This document shows positions 8,174-16,797 of a stretch of DNA of 47,653 bases, one piece after another. Each line of letters opens with the position of its first letter. The stretch's first letter is position 1. The translations under genes were made by a program, and so were the position numbers. Source of the DNA: Spirochaetota bacterium (GTDB lineage: Bacteria; Spirochaetota; UBA4802; JAFGJZ01). The stretch covers positions 1 to 47,653 of the forward strand of contig JAFGRW010000103.1 in NCBI GenBank assembly GCA_016934935.1. Direction: 5' to 3'. The notes beneath the pieces are model-generated. The model saw only the letters and a program-made list of their open reading frames with translations, did no database searches and was not told where the DNA came from.

Positions 8174-11100
8174 TTACTGCTGAGTAAATATCCTTTGCAG
8201 TTCATAGTATGCCGGGCGCGGGTTACGATAGATATCCACAATACCCCAATACTCTTCATTGAATGTTAAATCAGGATAAGGGCCGCCTCCCGGGGCAACG
8301 CCGCCTGCATCCTGCACCGATGGACTTCCACTCCCGTCTTTCCACCACTCATCAGCCCATTCAAAGATAGTGCCACCGGAACAGACTTTGCCGGAATCAT
8401 TTACAACGCTGTTATCCATTAAGAGCTGTGTCAGTATTCTTGCAGCATAGGCTTGTGAAGTTGTGTCCTCGGCATTGATATTCGCGTTCCAGGCGTCGGC
8501 ACCGTATTCGGCCATAAACATCGGTTTACCTGTAAGGTTTTTCCAGTGGGCAAAGACATTGTTAAAATGCAGTTCCGAATACATATTGAGGCCCCAGATG
8601 TCAACATCAGGCATTGCGTTAATAGTCTCAGCCGACGGAATATGTCCGTAAACCGTTACCACCGGATGCGTGCTGTCATTGGCCTTGATTAATGCCGCGG
8701 CCTGGTTCAGTTTTGAAATAGCGTCGTCATGCGACAAACCAACATACAGTCCGTTGTAATTCCATTCGTTTCCAATACACCACATCAGGATCGCCGGATG
8801 ATCTTTTACTGCATTCACAGCTTCGACCACGCTTGACGGATCGTTTCCGCCCCAACCATACACGGTGTTTATTACATAGATTCCCTTTTCATACAGCAGA
8901 TCAAGAACAGCCCTGTCTGTGATAGCCTCGTATGTTCTTACAGCGTTAATACCGGCTTGCTGCATAAGTGTTGCGTCTTGCCGTACATAACCTGTAAAAT
9001 CAAGCCCGGCGGGGTGAGTCCCGCCAACACCGACCGGGTTCCAGCATACCCCCTTGATATAAAAAGGTTCGCCATTTACCATAATGCGTCTGCCGTTAAC
9101 AGTTACACCATCTGTTATAACCGGGTTATCATCCGCTGAAACAGTCAGTTCAAAGTAGTTAATATTAAACTCGTATCCTGTTGCATTTAAGCGAACAGTC
9201 TGTACACCTGCCTCAAGATAAACGCTGTCTTTTACATCAGTCCAGTTCTGCCATCCTCCGGTATACGGAATTCTGGTTGTTGCCTTTACGGCTTCACCGG
9301 TAACAAATTGAACTTCTCCATTATAAGTATTACTTGCGCTTCGATAGGTCAGCGTGTATTCACCGGAAGCAGGAACATCAATCAGATACTCTATCCAGTC
9401 ACCAGCATCGATATAACCGATATTCTGAGTTCCCTCACTGCACTCTTCAAGCTGCATACCATACATATCCGTATAGCTTTCCGCCTCTATGCGGCCGATA
9501 TCCGTTTGCGGATTAGTATTGTCAGATGAACCATCTGAAGAGTCATCACTCTGACCGGGAAGATGTTTATATGTGTACCGGTTCGAGTCATATGCTAATC
9601 CACTCTTTTCATATGTTATAAAGAACTCCGCGCTCTCTCCATCTGCAAAGTCGAAAACCATTTCATGGCGGCCTGTTGTTGGATTATAGGTTAAACCATA
9701 ATTCAGTTGTGTGTTTCTAATCAGATGCAGATCAACAAACGCTGATGTTCCGCTCTTTGAACGGAAATAAAACAATGCGCTGCTTTCTGACACAGCCTTC
9801 ATACCTGCGGTAAAATCTTCTGTATCAATCGAAACATCACCACCACCGGCATCGCCGTTATCACCGTTATTACCATCATTGGTTCCATCATCATCATTAT
9901 TATTATCATCCTGACCATCACTGCTTTGACCCGGAAGGTGTGTATATGAATAGCTTACCGAATCGTATGCAAGACCGCCCTTTTCATATGTTATAAAGAA
10001 CTCCGCGCTTTCTCCGTCAGTAAAATCAATTGCCATTTCATATCTTGCACTGGACGCGTTAAACGGAACACCGTAGTTTAACTGAAAATCACGAATCAGG
10101 TGCAGATCCACAAAAGCAGAACTTCCCGATTCAGGTTTAAACCAGAACAGGGCTTCAGTCTCAGTCACAGCTTCAAACCCTGCAGTATAGTCATCCGTGT
10201 CGGCATATACATCACCACCACCTGCTGTACCGCTGTTATCATCACTACTGTCATCATTATCCGTATTGTCACCATTATCGTCATTATCACTTTCACCATC
10301 ATAGGCGTCACAGGTCCAGTAGTCTTCCTCGCCCTGTTTCTGATAAACACGAACCCAGTCAATAATCATCTCGTCGTTTTCACCAAAGGTATCTACAATA
10401 AGATCACTAAGCGCGTCTTCACCGCGCCTGTAACCTGTTGCGTCTCCGCCCATTGCAAGGTTAAATATTACGTAATAGTGCTGAGCAAGCTCTTCCTGAT
10501 TATTATCTTCGGGGTCAATCTGCATGTCAAACATCTTGTATCTGTTACCATCCGCGTCACAGATGTACCATAATAATTCATCGTTTGTCCATTCAAACTC
10601 AAAGACATAATAGTCTTCATGAAAAGGTTTCACATTAAGCCCGGTAGACTGATCAACTGTTTCATGGTTATCAAAGTTTACAAAGTTATTGAAGAATCCG
10701 TCGCCGTGAATACGTCCCCGTGTGCCTTCGTCATTTTCAAACCAGTAAAATTCGTCATCAGGCCACTGCATGTGATCGGGAATGCCCCAGATCCCGACAA
10801 CACCGTCATACCAGTCAACATCAGGGTTGTGCCAATGTGTAGTACTCGAAACCACCCAGTTACCATAGTTTATAAATCCGCCTTCAACTATGTCAATCTC
10901 TCCGCAGGCAGGCCATGTCTTTGTTTCGGCTGAGGGAAACTGATCGTTTGCCTTCTGATTTATTCCAAGCATCCAGAAAGCCGGCCAGACACCGCGAGCT
11001 GATTTAAGTTTAGTGTCAGTCTGCTGTGCGTCAGGGTCATGAAGCTTGCCGCCCATATTCGGCATCTTGATCCGGGCCGCGATTTTTCCAAATTTAAAAT

Positions 11101-11539
11101 GAAATTTATTATGAGAATGGATCTTGCCGGAGGTGAAGTCGACCATTTTGTTCTGCCCCAGATATGTGTTGTGATACTGCTCTTTTATCAGCTTCAGATG
11201 CAGTTTACCATCCTTTAAAAACACATTATCAAGCCGGTCGGTATAGGCCTGCCACTCATTATTTCCCCAGAACTTGTCACCGGTTTCGTTTCCATCCTGT
11301 GCCGAACCGACACCCACACTATAAGACCATTTTGTCTCATCAATGCGCTGAGGTGTACTTCCGCTGTCAAATTCGTCTTTCCAGACAAGTCTGTATTCAC
11401 TTCCGGCATCATACATGCCATTTAAACTGGCCGATAAAACCGGGCCTTTATCACTATTTTTTGATGATGAGTCGTCACAACCGGCAAATACAGTAACAGC
11501 CAGAATGCTAAGAACCCATAAAACCGCAATTTTCTTCAT
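8174..11539 (-). CDS. modular beta-1,3-glucanase lipoprotein: GH16, two CBM56-like modules, CBM6, GH-A barrel
   Basis: This 1121-residue surface enzyme probably breaks down laminarin-type beta-1,3-glucan. The lipobox FAGC is at residues 18-21. A GH16 domain (about 47-402) has the catalytic signature EIDIVE at 214-219, with E214 and E219. Acidic N/D-rich linkers join two ~95-residue modules (about 443-538 and 569-663) that resemble the beta-1,3-glucan-binding family CBM56. A CBM6 module follows at about 684-801 (IEAESY ... YIDAGDWIEY). The C-terminal ~310 residues form a second catalytic barrel of clan GH-A, similar to GH2 C-terminal barrels, with acid/base E925 in GNEW and nucleophile E1011 in AEYG. 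GGGAG upstream fixes the start. Two hydrolases in one chain suggest endo attack coupled to trimming. The GH family of the second barrel is uncertain. Confidence 0.9.
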   Translation of the reverse strand: MKKIAVLWVLSILAVTVFAGCDDSSSKNSDKGPVLSASLNGMYDAGSEYRLVWKDEFDSGSTPQRIDETKWSYSVGVGSAQDGNETGDKFWGNNEWQAYTDRLDNVFLKDGKLHLKLIKEQYHNTYLGQNKMVDFTSGKIHSHNKFHFKFGKIAARIKMPNMGGKLHDPDAQQTDTKLKSARGVWPAFWMLGINQKANDQFPSAETKTWPACGEIDIVEGGFINYGNWVVSSTTHWHNPDVDWYDGVVGIWGIPDHMQWPDDEFYWFENDEGTRGRIHGDGFFNNFVNFDNHETVDQSTGLNVKPFHEDYYVFEFEWTNDELLWYICDADGNRYKMFDMQIDPEDNNQEELAQHYYVIFNLAMGGDATGYRRGEDALSDLIVDTFGENDEMIIDWVRVYQKQGEEDYWTCDAYDGESDNDDNGDNTDNDDSSDDNSGTAGGGDVYADTDDYTAGFEAVTETEALFWFKPESGSSAFVDLHLIRDFQLNYGVPFNASSARYEMAIDFTDGESAEFFITYEKGGLAYDSVSYSYTHLPGQSSDGQDDNNNDDDGTNDGNNGDNGDAGGGDVSIDTEDFTAGMKAVSESSALFYFRSKSGTSAFVDLHLIRNTQLNYGLTYNPTTGRHEMVFDFADGESAEFFITYEKSGLAYDSNRYTYKHLPGQSDDSSDGSSDNTNPQTDIGRIEAESYTDMYGMQLEECSEGTQNIGYIDAGDWIEYLIDVPASGEYTLTYRSASNTYNGEVQFVTGEAVKATTRIPYTGGWQNWTDVKDSVYLEAGVQTVRLNATGYEFNINYFELTVSADDNPVITDGVTVNGRRIMVNGEPFYIKGVCWNPVGVGGTHPAGLDFTGYVRQDATLMQQAGINAVRTYEAITDRAVLDLLYEKGIYVINTVYGWGGNDPSSVVEAVNAVKDHPAILMWCIGNEWNYNGLYVGLSHDDAISKLNQAAALIKANDSTHPVVTVYGHIPSAETINAMPDVDIWGLNMYSELHFNNVFAHWKNLTGKPMFMAEYGADAWNANINAEDTTSQAYAARILTQLLMDNSVVNDSGKVCSGGTIFEWADEWWKDGSGSPSVQDAGGVAPGGGPYPDLTFNEEYWGIVDIYRNPRPAYYELQRIFTQQ
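9605..10009 (-). repeat. direct DNA repeat marking duplication of the CBM56-like module
   Basis: Bases 9605-9634 and 9980-10009 are identical over 30 positions and lie 375 bases apart, exactly 125 codons. They code for the same stretch of the two CBM56-like modules (core AEFFITYEK). The flanking module sequence is similar but diverged, so the duplication is older than the identical core might suggest, or this segment is under constraint or conversion. Confidence 0.8.
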
Positions 11540-11676
11540 CTGTTAACTCCCTACACATTTAATAAACACTACCCGACTGGTTTTTTGTCTAAAAAATTAT
11601 ATTGAAAAAGATAGGACAGTCGGCTTATGCAACTGATTGCAAAGATATAGTAAATGTTGCAAATGTCAACAAATTA
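11540..11676 (-). promoter_or_regulatory. putative control region of the glucanase gene
   Basis: Read on the minus strand, a perfect TTGACA occurs at 11670-11665 and a perfect TATAAT at 11601-11596, 57 bases before the start codon; these two do not belong to one promoter. Between them are hexamers of the form (A/T)TGCAA at 11627-11632, 11637-11642 and 11657-11662. They are spaced 10 and 20 bases apart, so they fall on one face of the helix. This could be a regulator array controlling carbohydrate use. Evidence is sequence pattern only. Confidence 0.35.
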
Positions 11677-11839
11677 TTTGTTTTTAATGGAAACAATAAG
11701 GCTTTTAATTTTGTCTTGCTCGAAACATGTTCAATTTGTTATTTTTTTATAGAAAATTATGATAACAGTGGTGTGATAATAATGTCCCGACAGGCTTGTT
11801 TGAACTTGGGCAAATAGTTGTTATGAGAATTTATATTTG
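11677..11839. other. AT-rich intergenic stretch without a gene
   Basis: This is the rest of the 369-base gap between the divergent glucanase and outer-membrane genes. A 71-codon open frame crosses it on the plus strand, but it starts with TTG, has no ribosome binding site and codes for no recognisable protein. Nothing else stands out. Confidence 0.4.
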
Positions 11840-11868
11840 TTGCCTTTATCGATTTTTGGATGTATATA
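11840..11868 (+). promoter_or_regulatory. putative sigma-70 promoter of the outer-membrane barrel gene
   Basis: TTGCCT at 11840-11845, a 17-base spacer and TATATA at 11863-11868 lie about 40 bases before the start codon at 11909. Four to five of six bases match consensus in each element. Confidence 0.45.
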
Positions 11869-11908
11869 GTGATAAAGTCATAAAAGAGAGTTAATGTGGA
11901 GATAGAAT

Positions 11909-12688
11909 ATGAAAATTTTTTATTGTGTTTCAAACTGCTTTATAGTAAAATTTTGTAAAATCGGTCTGTTTTGTACAGTACTGACTATGTTTAGTCAAAA
12001 CACCTTCGCTAATGCCTTTATAGATGCAGAGTACGCTATGGTCTTTACCGGATACAATGATGTACAGGTTCCATCTGATGATGGTACCCGTTTTTCGTTA
12101 AAAGACGATATTGCTTCAGATTCCGGCTTTGCGCCGAGAATGCGGATTGGTTATACTTTTTTGCAAAGGCATAGTCTGCTTCTTCTTGCGGCACCTTTGA
12201 CGATTTATGGAGAAGGAGTCATTGATAAAGATATTGATTACCGTGGAAAAACCTTTGAAGCTGGAACAGAGGTGAAGTCGACTTACAGATTTGATTCTTA
12301 CAGAATTACTTACCGGTATATTTTTGTAAACAGTAACCAGTTTTCCGTTGCGGCAGGTATAACAGGCAAGATACGTGATGCGGAAATAAGGTTAACAGGT
12401 GAAAATGGCTCCGCGGGCAAAAGTAATATAGGTTTTGTGCCGCTTATACATCTTATGGCACAATGGAAATTCACGGACAAATACAGTATGCTGCTGGATA
12501 TGGACGCGTTGGCTTCTCCTTATGGAAGAGCAGAAGACGCGCTTTTTGCGTTGCAGTATCACTATAATGAAAAAACAAGTTTTAGACTGGGTTATCGAAT
12601 ACTTGAAGGCGGCTCGGATGGTGGTGGAGATGTTTACACCTTTGCTTTGTTCAATTACATAACGGTTGGGTTGACAACAGAACTATAG
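11909..12688 (+). CDS. outer-membrane beta-barrel protein, function unknown
   Basis: The 259-residue product has an N-terminal export signal (hydrophobic around residues 18-34, ending ANA) and then many short alternating segments typical of beta-strands. Examples are FAPRMRIGYTFLQ, YRITYRYIFV, FSVAAGITGKIRDAEIRL, and a final hairpin ending TVGLTTEL. This is the pattern of a monomeric 8- to 12-stranded outer-membrane barrel. GGAGA at 11899-11903 supports the start. The gene is divergent from the beta-glucanase and could share its control region, so an envelope role linked to glucan use is possible but unproven. I do not recognise a specific family. Confidence 0.75.
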   Translation: MKIFYCVSNCFIVKFCKIGLFCTVLTMFSQNTFANAFIDAEYAMVFTGYNDVQVPSDDGTRFSLKDDIASDSGFAPRMRIGYTFLQRHSLLLLAAPLTIYGEGVIDKDIDYRGKTFEAGTEVKSTYRFDSYRITYRYIFVNSNQFSVAAGITGKIRDAEIRLTGENGSAGKSNIGFVPLIHLMAQWKFTDKYSMLLDMDALASPYGRAEDALFALQYHYNEKTSFRLGYRILEGGSDGGGDVYTFALFNYITVGLTTEL

Positions 12689-12870
12689 GTGAGCTTATAA
12701 TTATATATCAGGCAATTGATTATGGTTTAAGGGTTATCTTTTTTGATTCTTGCTTGTCATCTATTATGGAGGGTGTTAATCCTTGACCATAGAACTGTCT
12801 TGATAAATAATAGGTTGATAGACTGGTTTTTCCCATGATTTTGCATACAAATAATAATTCAAGGATTGCA

Positions 12871-13431
12871 ATGAAAACGGGTATTAACGCTCTTTTGGAT
12901 ATTTTTATAACTTTTTTTAAAATTGGCTCGTTTACTATTGGTGGGGGATTGGCTATGATCCCTCTGATTGAAAGAGAGACTGTTCAAAACAAGGGGTGGA
13001 TAAAAGAAGAAGAAATTTCTGATGTTATTTCCCTTTGTCAATCGGTACCCGGAGTTATTGCTATTAATATTTCCATTTTTATAGGCTATAGGCGGGCAGG
13101 TCTAATCGGTGCGTTTTTTGCTGCACTTGGAGTTATTCTTCCTTCATTTCTAATAATTATGCTTTTATCAAATATTCTTTTGAAAAACTATTCTAATCCG
13201 TATGTTCAGCAAATTTTTGCCGGTGCCAAGGTGGGGGTTACTGCCTTATTAGCCGCGGTTCTTATTAAACTGAGCAGGCAAATTATCAAGGATGCTTATT
13301 CGTTTACAGTAGCCTTTTGTGCTTTTGCCTCTGTAATCGTCTTTGGTGTTCATCCTTTCGTTGTAATTGGGGTTGGAATAATTTTAGGAATAATCTATTA
13401 TAATGTATTTATTCTCGGTAAAGTTAAATGA
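12871..13431 (+). CDS. chromate transporter, N-terminal-type half protein (ChrA family)
   Basis: This is a membrane protein of the ChrA family (CHR), in its short form that works as a pair with a second half protein. The 186-residue product carries FKIGSFTIGGGLAMIPLIE near the N-terminus, the family signature also seen in the next gene, followed by about six hydrophobic segments. ATG at 12871 is chosen because AAGGA (12861-12865) precedes it by five bases; an upstream ATG at 12835 has no such site. Its stop overlaps the next start (ATGA), so the two halves are translationally coupled and probably form a heterodimer. The family exports chromate. In many anaerobes the natural substrate is unknown, so chromate itself is an inference. 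Confidence 0.9.
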   Translation: MKTGINALLDIFITFFKIGSFTIGGGLAMIPLIERETVQNKGWIKEEEISDVISLCQSVPGVIAINISIFIGYRRAGLIGAFFAALGVILPSFLIIMLLSNILLKNYSNPYVQQIFAGAKVGVTALLAAVLIKLSRQIIKDAYSFTVAFCAFASVIVFGVHPFVVIGVGIILGIIYYNVFILGKVK

Positions 13432-14021
13432 TATACTTGTTGTTATTCTGGACTTTTTTTAAGATTGGTGCGTTTAGCTTTGGCGGAGGTCTGGCCATGA
13501 TAGCCCCGGTTCAGGCTGAAATGGAATATTATGGCTGGATGAGCACGGACGAGTTTGCCAATATTATAGCGGTTTCGCAGATAACCCCGGGGCCTATTGC
13601 GGTTAATACTGCTACCTATGTTGGAATTAAAACAGCCGGATTTATGGGGGGATTATGCGCTACCCTGGGTGTTTCAATGCCGGCTTTGATAATCATGACG
13701 TTGATAGGGCATTTTTACAAGCAGTACAAAGATAGCGTTCTATTCATTTCTGTTTTGGCTCTTTTAAAGCCTGTTACATTGGCTTTGATTGCTTCGGCGG
13801 TTGTTATTGTTGCACGAACAGCTTTTGTCAGCGGTAATAATTATATCGCAGTACCAGAATCTATTAATTTAGGCATCGATCTTGTTAATATTATTTTGTC
13901 GAATTTTAACCTGATACCCATAATATTTTGTCTGGTCATGATCCCTCTCGTATTAAAATTCAAACTGCATCCTGTTCTGGTTATTGCGTTATCAGCCGTT
14001 TTCGGCCTGATTTTTTTATAA
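13428..14021 (+). CDS. chromate transporter, C-terminal-type half protein (ChrA family)
   Basis: This is the partner of the preceding half-size ChrA protein, with 197 residues and about six membrane segments. The signature FKIGAFSFGGGLAMIAPVQ occupies residues 11-29. It is followed by MSTDEFANIIAVSQITPGPIAVNTATYVG, the conserved segment with the TPGP motif. The start ATG overlaps the previous stop by four bases. The two halves are clearly related to each other, consistent with the known duplication origin of full-length ChrA. The function is anion (chromate) export by family membership; the substrate has not been shown for this organism. Confidence 0.9.
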   Translation: MIYLLLFWTFFKIGAFSFGGGLAMIAPVQAEMEYYGWMSTDEFANIIAVSQITPGPIAVNTATYVGIKTAGFMGGLCATLGVSMPALIIMTLIGHFYKQYKDSVLFISVLALLKPVTLALIASAVVIVARTAFVSGNNYIAVPESINLGIDLVNIILSNFNLIPIIFCLVMIPLVLKFKLHPVLVIALSAVFGLIFL

Positions 14022-14093
14022 TGTGACGTCAACATCGTCTCAATTTTATTAATTCTTCTTTAACGACTCACAGGAAACTTGAAAATCATCTTA

Positions 14094-14122
14094 TTGCAGA
14101 AAGCATCACTGTTTGGTATAAT
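14094..14122 (+). promoter_or_regulatory. sigma-70 promoter of the LacI-domain histidine kinase operon
   Basis: TTGCAG at 14094-14099, an exact 17-base spacer and a perfect TATAAT at 14117-14122 lie 62 bases before the TTG start of the kinase gene. This is among the best promoters in the window. Confidence 0.65.
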
Positions 14123-14184
14123 ATTATTTTGATTAATTCTTAAAAAAGGTATATACTGTTATGTATTGAACAAGGAGTTGGCCA

Positions 14185-16797
14185 TTGAATCGCATTACAG
14201 TCGGGTATTTAACATTTGATCTTGCTGGAACATATAACCATCAAATGTGGCATTATTTATCGCTTGAAGCCGAACGTCGTGGAGTAAGGCTCGTCACTTT
14301 TTGCGGTGGTATTCTTTATGGCAAGAGTAACCATCAGCATGAATGGAATAAAATATATGATCTTGCGTCTATGAAATCTCTTGACGGTTTGATTGTGTTA
14401 AGTGCTTCTCTGGGGCAGGCTTGCAGTACAGGTGAAATGGAATCTTTTTTAAACCGGTTTAAACCTCTTCCGATGGTTAGTATAGGAGCCGCATTACGAG
14501 GTATTCCTTCAGTTGTGGTAAATAATGAAGCAGGTATGGCCCGGATAGTCGAACATATGATTGATGCTCATGGCATATCTTCTCCTCTTTTTTTGATGGG
14601 TCCCAGGGATAATGTAGAAGCAAAAATACGCTATAGTGTTTTTGCCGACGTGCTTTCTAAAAATGGAATCGTATATGATAAAAAAAATATTTGTTACGGT
14701 GAATTTAGATATGATAGGGCCATAAGTGTTGTGGATGCTGCAATAGAAAATGGTATTAAGTTTGATTCGATTATAGCTTCTAATGATGATATGGCCATGG
14801 GGGCTGTAGATGCTCTTATAAAACGCGGTTACGATGTGGCCAGTGATGTGGCTGTTAGCGGTTTTGATGATTCATCGGCTGCACTTTTTTGTACGGTTCC
14901 TTTGACAACAGTTAGGCAACCGCATCAGGCGATGCTTGAATCAGGTCTTGATATGGTTTTGAAGCTTATTGAGTCCAAACCTGCAGACGATCTTGTTATG
15001 CTGGAATCTGAAATAGTAATTCGCAAATCATGTGGTTGCACAGGGGTAAACAAGATAGGGTTTACTGATTTTGAAGATAAAAACCTGATTCCTTCATTAA
15101 AGAAATCTTTTGATGATATATTTAAGGAACAGGTCTTTTTGGATATTTTAGCCGGAAAGGGAATAAATCCTGTTTTTGAAAACACAGAAAATCTTTATCA
15201 AAGTTACAGGGAATATATTAATACCAAAGATTGTAATACTTTTATTGCAGCTCTTTTGAAAGCAGTGAATGATAATATAAATAGAATATCGTATGAAGAA
15301 TGGGATGAGATTCTGTCTTTATGGAGTGCGTTAGAAATAAAACGAAATTTTGTTAATCAGAGTACTGTTTTGTCTGTACAGGATTGTTTTGCAAGAGCCA
15401 GAATGCAAATACAGGATATGATCCATAATCGATTGCTTTTAAGTAGAGCAGAGAATCAGCAGAAAGATTTTCTGATGATAATCTTTAACTCCTATTTCTC
15501 TCCGATAATGGAAATTGATAATTTTTTAAAGTATATTCAGGCAGAACTGCCCAAGTTCGGAGTAAAGGAGTTTTACGTTAATCTCTTTGAATCTGAAAAT
15601 AATGATAAATGTCGAATGATAATGAATTTTAAAACAGACGGTACAGCTTTTCATGATGATAATGGTCCGGTTTTTGAATCTGTAAAAATTCTGCCAGACG
15701 GATTGGAAGGAACTGTAGGTAATAATATTGTTATTGAACCGTTGATCAATTATGAGGTTTTGATAGGATTTATTATTTTTGTTATAGATGGGTCAATAGA
15801 TATAATAGAAAATATCAGACAGATTGTCTGTAATTCTCTTGTTTCCATAATGCTTGCTCAGGAAGTTATGCGGGATAAACAATTGAAAATACTGATGAAT
15901 AATCTGGAGATTAAACAAAAGGAACTCGAGGAAGCCTATGCGTCATTAAAGGATAATCAGAACAAGATGCTTATAATTGAAAAGATGGCATCGTTAGGAC
16001 GTATGACCGCCGGAATTGCTCACGAAATGAATTCGCCCCTTGCGGCAGTCAGGGCTTCTTTAGCGGAGCTAAGTGACTTGGTTAAGGAATATGACGAATC
16101 AATAGGTGATGATTCGGTAAATAGTGATGACCATAAAGAGATTGCGTCTGATATGAAAAATTCTCTTCAGCTGGCCATAAAATCGGCGGAGAGAGCTGCC
16201 TCATTTGTACATGGAATAAAATCGCAAACAAGAGATCTGTCGTTAAAAGAGCGGATCAGTTTTGATGCTGTTCCGGTGATAAATGAAGCTGTTTTATTGA
16301 TAAGTCATGCGGTAAAGAGGGCGCACTGTACGGTGAACTTTGAACATGATGGTAGAGTAATGGTGTATGGTGTTCCCGGCAGGTTGTCCCAGGTTATTAC
16401 AAACATGATTAATAATTCCATAGAAGCCTGTGTTGACCAGGACGAACCTTCGATAGAAATTAAACTGAAAAAAGTAAAAGCTGAAGAGAAAATACTGCAA
16501 AATCATACAACAAAAGTAGGTGCCGGCGTTGATCAATATAAAAATGGAGCAATTTTACTGACAATTTCTGATAATGGATCAGGTATTAGTGCCGAAAATA
16601 TAATAAGAGTATTTGATCCCATTTTTACGACCAAACCATTCGGAGTAGGGACTGGCTTGGGGCTTACTCTTGTGCATGATATTGTAACTACAGATTTTAA
16701 CGGCTCCATAACGGTCGAGTCACAACCCGGAGCAGGAGCGACATTTTTTATTATTTTTCCGGATCCGGAGGTAGAGCATGGCTCGAAAACTGACTAA
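14185..16797 (+). CDS. histidine kinase with an N-terminal LacI-type ligand-binding domain
   Basis: This 870-residue protein has no signal peptide or clear membrane segment, so it should sense a cytoplasmic ligand. Residues 1-285 have the fold of LacI/GalR effector-binding domains but lack the DNA-binding helix-turn-helix. Typical motifs are SLDGLIVLS, FDSIIASNDDMAMGAVDAL and VAVSGFDDSSAA. Residues 300-550 are a linker and a possible GAF-like domain; a coiled coil occupies about 560-600. The HisKA box is MASLGRMTAGIAHEMNSPL with phospho-acceptor H613, followed by a HATPase with N-box NMINNSIEA and G-boxes SDNGSG and GTGLGLTL. The start is a TTG with AAGGAG well placed upstream. It overlaps the following REC-GGDEF gene by 20 bases, its obvious partner. 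The ligand is probably a sugar or similar small molecule by homology. Confidence 0.88.
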   Translation: MNRITVGYLTFDLAGTYNHQMWHYLSLEAERRGVRLVTFCGGILYGKSNHQHEWNKIYDLASMKSLDGLIVLSASLGQACSTGEMESFLNRFKPLPMVSIGAALRGIPSVVVNNEAGMARIVEHMIDAHGISSPLFLMGPRDNVEAKIRYSVFADVLSKNGIVYDKKNICYGEFRYDRAISVVDAAIENGIKFDSIIASNDDMAMGAVDALIKRGYDVASDVAVSGFDDSSAALFCTVPLTTVRQPHQAMLESGLDMVLKLIESKPADDLVMLESEIVIRKSCGCTGVNKIGFTDFEDKNLIPSLKKSFDDIFKEQVFLDILAGKGINPVFENTENLYQSYREYINTKDCNTFIAALLKAVNDNINRISYEEWDEILSLWSALEIKRNFVNQSTVLSVQDCFARARMQIQDMIHNRLLLSRAENQQKDFLMIIFNSYFSPIMEIDNFLKYIQAELPKFGVKEFYVNLFESENNDKCRMIMNFKTDGTAFHDDNGPVFESVKILPDGLEGTVGNNIVIEPLINYEVLIGFIIFVIDGSIDIIENIRQIVCNSLVSIMLAQEVMRDKQLKILMNNLEIKQKELEEAYASLKDNQNKMLIIEKMASLGRMTAGIAHEMNSPLAAVRASLAELSDLVKEYDESIGDDSVNSDDHKEIASDMKNSLQLAIKSAERAASFVHGIKSQTRDLSLKERISFDAVPVINEAVLLISHAVKRAHCTVNFEHDGRVMVYGVPGRLSQVITNMINNSIEACVDQDEPSIEIKLKKVKAEEKILQNHTTKVGAGVDQYKNGAILLTISDNGSGISAENIIRVFDPIFTTKPFGVGTGLGLTLVHDIVTTDFNGSITVESQPGAGATFFIIFPDPEVEHGSKTD

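Noticed and set aside
9840..10290. Repeated ATCACC/ATCATT-type sequence that looks like a short tandem repeat array
   Set aside because: It codes for the Asp/Asn/Gly-rich linkers of the glucanase and has no regular spacer pattern, so it is not CRISPR.
9308..11496. Several long plus-strand open frames opposite the glucanase gene
   Set aside because: They are antisense shadows of the strongly supported modular enzyme and show no domain or ribosome binding site.
11602..11817. 71-codon open frame in the glucanase/barrel gap
   Set aside because: It starts with TTG, has no ribosome binding site, no recognisable domain and lies in low-complexity AT-rich DNA.
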